Shown here in pieces: positions 13,921 through 19,221 of a stretch of 19,221 bases of DNA. The DNA is from HGM04593 sp045634365. GTDB lineage: Bacteria > Bacteroidota > Bacteroidia > Bacteroidales > Bacteroidaceae. The position numbers and the translations under genes were made by a program. Each line of letters begins with the position of its first letter. The first letter of the stretch is position 1. Under the pieces are notes generated by a model, which worked only from the letters and a program-made list of their open reading frames with translations, was not told the origin of the DNA and did not search any database. The stretch spans positions 1 to 19,221 of the forward strand of contig JAZRAC010000028.1 in assembly GCA_045634365.1 (NCBI GenBank), given 5' to 3'.

Positions 13921-14952
13921 ATGGCAAATCAATCTATCGTCGACTTGGGCGCGTTAGCCCAAACGGCAATTATCTACCGCAAAGAGTTGCTAAAAATGCC
14001 TGTTTTGGCACTCGAGAACTCGCTCAAGTATATGACCGTCCGCACAGGCATCCGCTATAAAGAGGTGGTCGGTGAATTGAGCGGCGACCTTCAACTCGGC
14101 CCGTACTCGGACACTCGCGTGGACGCTTCGGACGTAGTTGTTAACCCGCGCACCTTGGAGACTTTCCTTGGCTCGGTTGTGAAGACTTTCAAACCGAACA
14201 GCGTGGCGCAGTCAATCTATGGCTCGTCAATCACCAAGGGCGACGAGTTGAAAAACGTGGACATCACGCTTCAGGTGCTTTCGTTCCTGGCTGCACAGTT
14301 GGGCAAGAACCTGAACAAGGTGCTGTTCAACGCTGTACGCGACAACAGTGGCTCAACTTCTGCCACACTGTTCAACGGCTTCGACACCATTCTGGCCGCC
14401 GAAGAAACCGCTGGCAACTTGGCAGCCGCAAAGGGCAACCTGTTAGTGCTGAACGAGGCCATCACTGCATCGAACGCCTACGACGTTCTGAAGTCAATCT
14501 GGCGTGCTGCAAGTGACGAACTTCGCGAGCAAGAGACTGTTCTGTTCGTAGACTACGACACCTACAACAAGTACGTGGACGACTACCAGAGCACCGTTGG
14601 CCCAATCATCTACAACAAGTCGTTCGACCAGTTGTACGTCGAGGGCTCGCAAAACCGTTGCCAGATTGTGCCGTTGGCAAACAAGGCAGGCGCCCCGTAC
14701 TTCGAACTCACACCGCGCAGCAATATGCTGGTGGGCGTCGACACCGAGGGCGACGAGGAACGCATCAGCGTAGAGAAGTACGCACCGTTCGTTTTGACCT
14801 TCGTGGCCACAATGTTCTTCGGCGTACAGTTCGAGTCAATCAGCAAAGAGCGCCTGTTGGCTGTGAAACTGGCATCGAGCCAGAGCGGCAGCGGTTCGGG
14901 CTCGGCTTCAGGCTCGGCTTCAGGAAGCGGCAGCGCAAGCGGTTCGAACTAA
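13921..14952 (+). CDS. Major capsid protein with Ser/Gly tail
   Basis: The 343-residue protein is placed directly after the protease-scaffold gene and has the size and composition of an HK97-fold major capsid protein. Supporting segments include the helical N-terminal arm, the spine-type region (about 115-210) and the closing strand segment (VLTFVATMFFGVQFE). It would form the icosahedral shell. The last 25 or so residues are a low-complexity Ser/Gly/Ala tail, unusual for capsid proteins. The next protein ends in the same way. Assignment rests mainly on gene order and overall features. Confidence 0.75.
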   Translation: MANQSIVDLGALAQTAIIYRKELLKMPVLALENSLKYMTVRTGIRYKEVVGELSGDLQLGPYSDTRVDASDVVVNPRTLETFLGSVVKTFKPNSVAQSIYGSSITKGDELKNVDITLQVLSFLAAQLGKNLNKVLFNAVRDNSGSTSATLFNGFDTILAAEETAGNLAAAKGNLLVLNEAITASNAYDVLKSIWRAASDELREQETVLFVDYDTYNKYVDDYQSTVGPIIYNKSFDQLYVEGSQNRCQIVPLANKAGAPYFELTPRSNMLVGVDTEGDEERISVEKYAPFVLTFVATMFFGVQFESISKERLLAVKLASSQSGSGSGSASGSASGSGSASGSN

Positions 14953-14991
14953 TAAACTAACTAATTGTTTAATAACTTAATACGTAAAGAT

Positions 14992-15621
14992 ATGCCTACA
15001 ACTTGCACATCACAATCGTTATATGAAGGCCTGGACTGGTGCCAAGGGCAGCCAGTTTTGCCAGGCATTCGTGGCAAGGTGTTCTACATTGCAAAGAAGG
15101 ACATCGTTGCGTGGCCGCAACTTCCAGGTGTTAACCCTGAAAGCACGACCCAACATATGGCCAACTTGGCAACCTACGACGGCAACTTCACGCTCGCCGC
15201 TGACAAGACCTTCCTGCACATTGACATCGTCGACAAAACTTCGTCGATAAGCAGCGAGGCACAAGGCGACCAGCCGTGCATCACCAGCCTGAACAAGGGC
15301 ACCTTCTCGTTCCCAGGAACGGCAGAACAGGCCACTGGCTTCGCCCGTCAGGCAAACAGCGACGACCTGGTGTATATCGTGTTCGACAAAACTGGCAAGG
15401 CTCGCGTGCTTGGTAACGAAATGTTCCAAACCACTACCAAAGTCAGCCAACAGTCGGGCAGCCAACCGACAGACACCGCTGGAACCACCATCGAGGTCGA
15501 GGTCACAGACGTGTGCCCTGCACCGTTCTACCCTGGCATCATCGAGACCGAGGACGGTCCAATCAGTGGCGCCGACGGCCAGCCAATCGAGAGCGGCAGC
15601 GGCAGCGGTTCAGGTAACTAA
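14992..15621 (+). CDS. Virion protein with Ser/Gly tail (head or tail-tube candidate)
   Basis: This 209-residue, mostly beta-type protein begins MPTTCTSQSLYEGLDWC and contains VFYIAKKDIVAWPQLPG. That pattern looks familiar from Bacteroidota phage structural proteins next to capsid genes, but the exact role is uncertain: head decoration, head completion or tail tube. It ends ESGSGSGSGN, echoing the capsid protein tail. The ATG at 14992 is preferred over an in-frame TTG at 14965 because it follows an A-rich leader and gives the conserved N-terminus. Confidence 0.6.
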   Translation: MPTTCTSQSLYEGLDWCQGQPVLPGIRGKVFYIAKKDIVAWPQLPGVNPESTTQHMANLATYDGNFTLAADKTFLHIDIVDKTSSISSEAQGDQPCITSLNKGTFSFPGTAEQATGFARQANSDDLVYIVFDKTGKARVLGNEMFQTTTKVSQQSGSQPTDTAGTTIEVEVTDVCPAPFYPGIIETEDGPISGADGQPIESGSGSGSGN

Positions 15622-15664
15622 TGAACGGATAATTGAACACACAATTATACGTTAGTGTTTGGGG

Positions 15665-15696
15665 AGGCGTGGCGCAGCGTTGCGCCGCGCTTCTTT
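15665..15696 (+). terminator. Hairpin, weak or partial terminator
   Basis: AGGCGTGGCGCA (15665-15676) pairs with TGCGCCGCGCTT (15681-15692) with two G-U pairs, around GCGT. Only a broken T stretch follows (CTTTG). It may lower expression of the downstream genes relative to the capsid genes rather than stop transcription. Confidence 0.6.
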
Positions 15697-15722
15697 GTTA
15701 TTAACCAGCAATATACAAAGCA

Positions 15723-16499
15723 ATGGACCAGAAACTCACAAAACGGATTCAGGACTGGCTCAACGCTATGCCTGACCAGCAAAACATTCAAGAGGGCGCA
15801 CTAATGCTGTTGCAACTCAACCGCAACCGCGTACTCTACAACAACATCCTGCGCAACCCCGCAAAACTTCACGACAAGTTGGTGTACGAACTTCAGAAGC
15901 ACCTGAACATCCGCCTGGACGGCCTGACACTCGACGCTGTTCGGGCAATGGACAAGCAGGTGACTGCAAAGGTGGCCAAGGTGGTGAAGCCCGAAGCAGA
16001 GGCCGAACTGCGCAAAGGAATGCGAGCCGACCACAACAGCCTGCCCGAAGACGTGCGCAAACTGTTCGACGAGGCGCACGACCTAATGATAAGTATGCGC
16101 AGTGTGCACGAACGGCTCAAGGTTCTGAACACCGCACGCCCGTGCGACCGCTACCCCTATCTGAAGCAGTTGCTGAAAATGTACGACCGCTACCGCGATT
16201 GTTATAACAAGTACGACACCTACGGCACCGCAGAGTGGCGCGACGACGCAGAACCCGCACCTGTTGACGAGTCGACAGTTGAGAAGGCAACAGCCGCCAC
16301 GGCGAAGGCCATCGGCACGTACAGGGGCTTCGTTGTTACCAACATCAAGAAACTGCAAGAACTCATTGCCGAGGGCAAGACAAGCAAGGCCGAACGCCTG
16401 AAGGAAAAAATGCAGGAACGCTTCGACCAATGCCGCGAGGCGAAGGTGGTGTTCAGTGACGACACCATCGACGCACTGAACGCGCTCGGAATTGAATAG
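15723..16499 (+). CDS. Hypothetical helical protein between virion and terminase genes
   Basis: This 258-residue protein appears almost all-helical and rich in Lys, Arg, Glu and Asp, with several coiled-coil-like stretches (about 100-150 and 200-240). No family is recognised. Its place between structural and packaging genes suggests a virion-assembly or packaging accessory role. It is followed at once by a long RNA hairpin. Confidence 0.65.
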   Translation: MDQKLTKRIQDWLNAMPDQQNIQEGALMLLQLNRNRVLYNNILRNPAKLHDKLVYELQKHLNIRLDGLTLDAVRAMDKQVTAKVAKVVKPEAEAELRKGMRADHNSLPEDVRKLFDEAHDLMISMRSVHERLKVLNTARPCDRYPYLKQLLKMYDRYRDCYNKYDTYGTAEWRDDAEPAPVDESTVEKATAATAKAIGTYRGFVVTNIKKLQELIAEGKTSKAERLKEKMQERFDQCREAKVVFSDDTIDALNALGIE

Positions 16500-16500
16500 A

Positions 16501-16557
16501 AAAGTGGGGCGGCGGGCAACCCTATAAAAAGTCCGCAACACCCGCCGCCAACACTTT
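16501..16557 (+). promoter_or_regulatory. Long imperfect RNA hairpin after the stop codon
   Basis: AAAGTG (16501-16506) pairs with CACTTT (16552-16557), and GGCGGCGGG (16508-16516) pairs with CCCGCCGCC (16541-16549). This gives 15 pairs interrupted by one small internal loop, with a 24-base apical loop. No T stretch follows; an A stretch does. It is therefore more likely an mRNA-stabilising or processing hairpin than an intrinsic terminator. Confidence 0.6.
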
Positions 16558-16617
16558 CAAAAAAAAATATACGAATTGCGGGCAAAAATTGAACAAACAC
16601 GAAAACAACGCATAATA

Positions 16618-17238
16618 ATGGGACAATTATCTAATCAGGTGGTCGAACGCATCCGCGCCAACCTGTTCGCCACACCCGAAGAAATGAACGAGGCGCGACT
16701 GTCGGACGCCGACCAGACGCGCATTCTTCAGATACGCGACATCTACAACTACTGGATAGCCTACCCAACCACACGCGAGAAGGACATACTCGACGAAATG
16801 ACGAAGCGCTACGGCATCGACCGCGACAAGGGCTACCGATATATGGCCGTGCTGCGCTCACTCATCGGCGACCTGGGCAAAGTCAACAAGGACTACGTCA
16901 GGTTCCAGTTCAACGAAATGATTCGCGACGCCTACGACGCGGCAAAGAAGGACGGCAACATCGACGCAATGGTGAAGGCGCTGGGGCAGTTCGCCAAGTA
17001 CAACCAACTCGACAAGGAAGACATCACACCGCAGCGCTGGGAGTCGTTGCGACCGCAGTTGTTTATAATGAGCGACGACCCGACCACCATCGGATTCAAG
17101 CCTATACCAAACGTCCGCGAAAAGATTAAGGCAACCATTGCCAAATATTGGAACGACCAAATAGAAGACGTCCACTACGTCGAGGCCGACAGTGTTAACG
17201 AACTTATGAACCTGACCAATGCAAAAAAAGTACTTTAA
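16618..17238 (+). CDS. Terminase small subunit
   Basis: The 206-residue protein directly precedes and overlaps (20 bp) the large terminase gene. A helical N-terminal part (about 1-50) leads into a helix-turn-helix-like segment (about 55-85, EKDILDEMTKRYGIDRDKGY), then a helical oligomerisation region (about 85-140). This fits small terminase subunits, which bind phage DNA and load the packaging motor. The ATG at 16618 is chosen after an A/T-rich leader; an upstream in-frame start at 16576 would add 14 residues. Confidence 0.75.
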   Translation: MGQLSNQVVERIRANLFATPEEMNEARLSDADQTRILQIRDIYNYWIAYPTTREKDILDEMTKRYGIDRDKGYRYMAVLRSLIGDLGKVNKDYVRFQFNEMIRDAYDAAKKDGNIDAMVKALGQFAKYNQLDKEDITPQRWESLRPQLFIMSDDPTTIGFKPIPNVREKIKATIAKYWNDQIEDVHYVEADSVNELMNLTNAKKVL

Positions 17239-18814
17239 CGACGCCCAACAGATAGTTATAGCCACGGGCGCAAAGGACACCGTGTTCGTTGGGGGGCGTG
17301 GAATTGGCAAGGCCACACTGCACGCCTGGTTCAACTTGCGCAACTTTCAACAAATGCCGCGCTGTTCGGTCGGCTTCGTGGTGCCAACGTTCAAGAAGGC
17401 ACTCACGAACACGCTGCCGAGTATGTTCCAAGTCTGGGAAGACTGGGGCTACCACCGCGACGTTCACTACTTCGTGGGCAAGAAGCCGCCACTCACGGCC
17501 AACTTTCCGCCGCCATTGTACCCTGTGTCGGACTACTCGCACGTTATATCGTTCTACACTGGCGCAGTCGGTTACATATTGAGCCAGGACGTGGTCGGTG
17601 CCGCTAACTCATTGAGTTACGACGCGCTCGACGTGGACGAGGCGAAGTTCGTCAACTTCGACCGTCTGAAGGACGAAGCAATGCCAGCCAACCGAGGCCA
17701 GCAGAAACTGTTCGGGCACCTATCGTTCCACCACGGAATGCTTATAACGAGCGATATGCCAGTGACGAAGAAGGGGTCGTGGTTTCTGAACTACCAAGAA
17801 AAAAGCGACCCGAAACTCATCGAACTAATACAGAGCGGCGTGTGCGAACTGTGGCGACTACGGCAGCGCATTCTGGAAGCCGAGAAACAGGGCGAGGTGC
17901 CGCTGCACCTACACAACCAATACAAGAACCTGTCGGACGACGTCGAACGGCTGCGCAGTATTGCGCTGTACTATGGCGAGTTCTCGTCAATCTACAATAT
18001 GCAGGTGCTCGGTGAAAACTATATAAAGCAAATGAAGCGCGACCTGCCGCCGCTGACGTTTCAGACGTCAATACTCTGCAAGCGCATCGGCATCACGAAG
18101 GACGGCTTCTATGCGTGCCTGACTGACAAACACATCTACACCGCCTACGACAACGGGTACCTACTCGACCGCGACTACAACTTCGACAAGTTGGCAAAGG
18201 AAACCTGCAAACAGGACACCGACCTAATTGCCGACCAGCCTATTGCCATCGGAATGGACTACAACGCGAATATTAACTGGCTCGTCGCTGGGCAAGTGGA
18301 CGGTGACAAGTTGCGCGTAATCAAGTCCTTCTATGTAAAGTATGAGCGCAAACTGCCAGAACTGGTGGCCGACTTCTGCGCGTACTATCGGCCGCACAAC
18401 TGCCACGAGGTGGTGTTCTACTACGACAGCACCGCACTCGGCAGCAACTACGCAGTGAACGACGAGGACTTCAAGTATGTAATCTGCACAGAGTTCGAGC
18501 GGCACGGCTGGACGGTGACACCCGTGTATATCGGCCAACCAATGGCGCACAGCGAGAAATACCTACTAATCAACAGAATGCTATCGGGCCAGGCAACACT
18601 GAAGCCGCTGTTCAACGACGGCAACAACGAAGACCTACTTATAAGTATACGCACCGCTGGCGTGTATAATAACAAGAAGGACAAGCGCGGCGAGAAGTTA
18701 GCCGAGACTGAAGAAGACAAACTCGAGAACAGAACCGACGGCAGCGACGCCTTCGACACGCTCGCTATTGGTTGCGAGCGCTTTCCTGCCGCTGGTCGTA
18801 TGTATCTGGCTTAA
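17219..18814 (+). CDS. Terminase large subunit
   Basis: The 531-residue protein is the ATPase and nuclease that packages DNA into proheads. The N-terminal ATPase has Walker A GRGIGKAT (27-33 region, K31) and Walker B LDVDE (D140, E141). The Walker A Ser/Thr after Lys is Ala32, followed by Thr33, a departure from the usual GKS/GKT. The C-terminal RNase H-like nuclease shows D347 (GMDYN), D403 (YYDST) and D510 (DGSDAFD) as likely metal ligands. It overlaps the small subunit gene by 20 bp, and its 3' end overlaps an antisense regulator gene by 50 bp. No portal gene follows within the window. Confidence 0.92.
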   Translation: MQKKYFNDAQQIVIATGAKDTVFVGGRGIGKATLHAWFNLRNFQQMPRCSVGFVVPTFKKALTNTLPSMFQVWEDWGYHRDVHYFVGKKPPLTANFPPPLYPVSDYSHVISFYTGAVGYILSQDVVGAANSLSYDALDVDEAKFVNFDRLKDEAMPANRGQQKLFGHLSFHHGMLITSDMPVTKKGSWFLNYQEKSDPKLIELIQSGVCELWRLRQRILEAEKQGEVPLHLHNQYKNLSDDVERLRSIALYYGEFSSIYNMQVLGENYIKQMKRDLPPLTFQTSILCKRIGITKDGFYACLTDKHIYTAYDNGYLLDRDYNFDKLAKETCKQDTDLIADQPIAIGMDYNANINWLVAGQVDGDKLRVIKSFYVKYERKLPELVADFCAYYRPHNCHEVVFYYDSTALGSNYAVNDEDFKYVICTEFERHGWTVTPVYIGQPMAHSEKYLLINRMLSGQATLKPLFNDGNNEDLLISIRTAGVYNNKKDKRGEKLAETEEDKLENRTDGSDAFDTLAIGCERFPAAGRMYLA

Positions 18815-19094
18815 TGCCGTCGAAGTCGAGCGCCAGTTCGCCCTTGCGTGCTGGTGCCCACTTGTCGGCGTCTTCGAGTGGAATAACGGCCAAGGTATAG
18901 CCCAGCGTATGAAGTGGGCGCAGCAACACGTCGAGCCGCGTGTTGTACGTTCTGTGCTCGGCATTGAATGCGCAGGTGGCCGAGCGGTCCATCATCCCCG
19001 CCAATATTGCAAGCGTGTATTTACGACGCTTTCGTTCTGACTTAATGAAGTGGCCAATGCGTTCGGCCGCTTCGCGTTCGGATATTGTTGCCAT
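18765..19094 (-). CDS. XRE/HipB-like regulator, antisense to the terminase end
   Basis: The 109-residue product resembles HipB-type XRE regulators. A helix-turn-helix region lies at about 8-60 (IGHFIKSERKRRKYTLAILA, then GMMDRSATCAFNAEHRT), followed by LHTLGYTLAVIPLED, a pattern common after such domains. The C-terminal tail is charged. It is transcribed leftward from within the late region and overlaps the large terminase gene by 50 bp. An inverted repeat lies 11-28 bp upstream and probably allows self-repression. No toxin partner is visible in the window, but it could lie to the right. Confidence 0.65.
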   Translation of the reverse strand: MATISEREAAERIGHFIKSERKRRKYTLAILAGMMDRSATCAFNAEHRTYNTRLDVLLRPLHTLGYTLAVIPLEDADKWAPARKGELALDFDGIKPDTYDQRQESARNQ

Positions 19095-19104
19095 ACTCGT
19101 AAGT

Positions 19105-19122
19105 GTTTAGTAACCACTAAAC
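19105..19122. promoter_or_regulatory. Inverted-repeat operator candidate
   Basis: GTTTAGT (19105-19111) and ACTAAAC (19116-19122) form a perfect 7-bp inverted repeat with a 4-base spacer, directly upstream of the leftward regulator gene. It is the probable binding site of that regulator. Confidence 0.55.
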
Positions 19123-19150
19123 TACAACCATCCCGCCAATTATAAAAAGA

Positions 19151-19158
19151 TATGTTTG
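19151..19158 (+). promoter_or_regulatory. Candidate rightward -7 element
   Basis: TATGTTTG matches the Bacteroides -7 consensus TAnnTTTG exactly and points right, toward genes beyond the window. No clear -33 element is seen at the right distance. With the operator at 19105-19122 it would make a second divergent switch. Confidence 0.35.
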
Positions 19159-19221
19159 CAAAGTGTTAACTATCAGGCATATACCGCTAAACTGAAAAAT
19201 CAATTTTGAAAAAGAGCGAAG

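Overview
The window looks like the left part of a temperate tailed-phage (Caudoviricetes) prophage in a Bacteroidota chromosome, probably a fairly GC-rich gut Bacteroidales host. Evidence for the host group: a Bacteroidota-type tyrosine integrase, A-rich leaders without Shine-Dalgarno sequences before almost every start codon, and exact or near matches to the Bacteroides promoter -7 element (TAnnTTTG). The first 27 bases are the 3' end of a tRNA-Gly, so the left attachment junction (attL) lies at or next to the window start. The right end of the element is outside the window.

Layout. 1-240: tRNA end, its terminator, and two sets of helically phased direct repeats that may be integrase arm sites. 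239-2076: integrase, then two antisense XRE-type repressors. 2077-2218: divergent control region with a 16-bp inverted-repeat operator. 2219-10244: a rightward early operon of small regulatory and unknown genes (2219-4498), a large CHC2/Toprim primase fused to a P-loop helicase (4519-7728), then accessory genes including a Stealth-like sugar-phosphotransferase homologue, a possible sliding-clamp-like protein and several tiny genes. 10245-10875: a noncoding AT-rich switch region with a structured 3' RNA and terminator, tandem iteron-like repeats, a long inverted repeat and a promoter. 10876-18814: late operon with a likely regulator, a mosaic 487-aa protein holding five 18-residue CCG repeats, ClpP-type prohead protease with a fused and probably internally initiated scaffold, major capsid protein, a second virion protein, a helical protein, and small and large terminase. 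18765-19094: a third antisense XRE-type regulator overlapping the end of the large terminase gene, followed by a likely divergent control region.

How it works together (inference). The XRE proteins hold the lysogenic state at the 2147-2186 operator. When released, the early operon makes the replication primase-helicase. The product of 10876-11328 or the repeat-rich 10490-10674 region then turns on the capsid and packaging genes. The order protease-scaffold-capsid before terminase differs from the usual terminase-portal-protease-capsid order. No portal gene is seen; it probably lies to the right.

Most notable: by eye, five four-base palindromes (GATC, CATG, CCGG, AGCT, CTAG) do not occur at all in the 19.2 kb, while the other eleven do. 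This suggests strong selection by restriction systems. Other highlights are the CCG-repeat mosaic protein, the Stealth-like gene in a phage replication module, an internal-start scaffold, and a 26-bp regulatory repeat before three genes.
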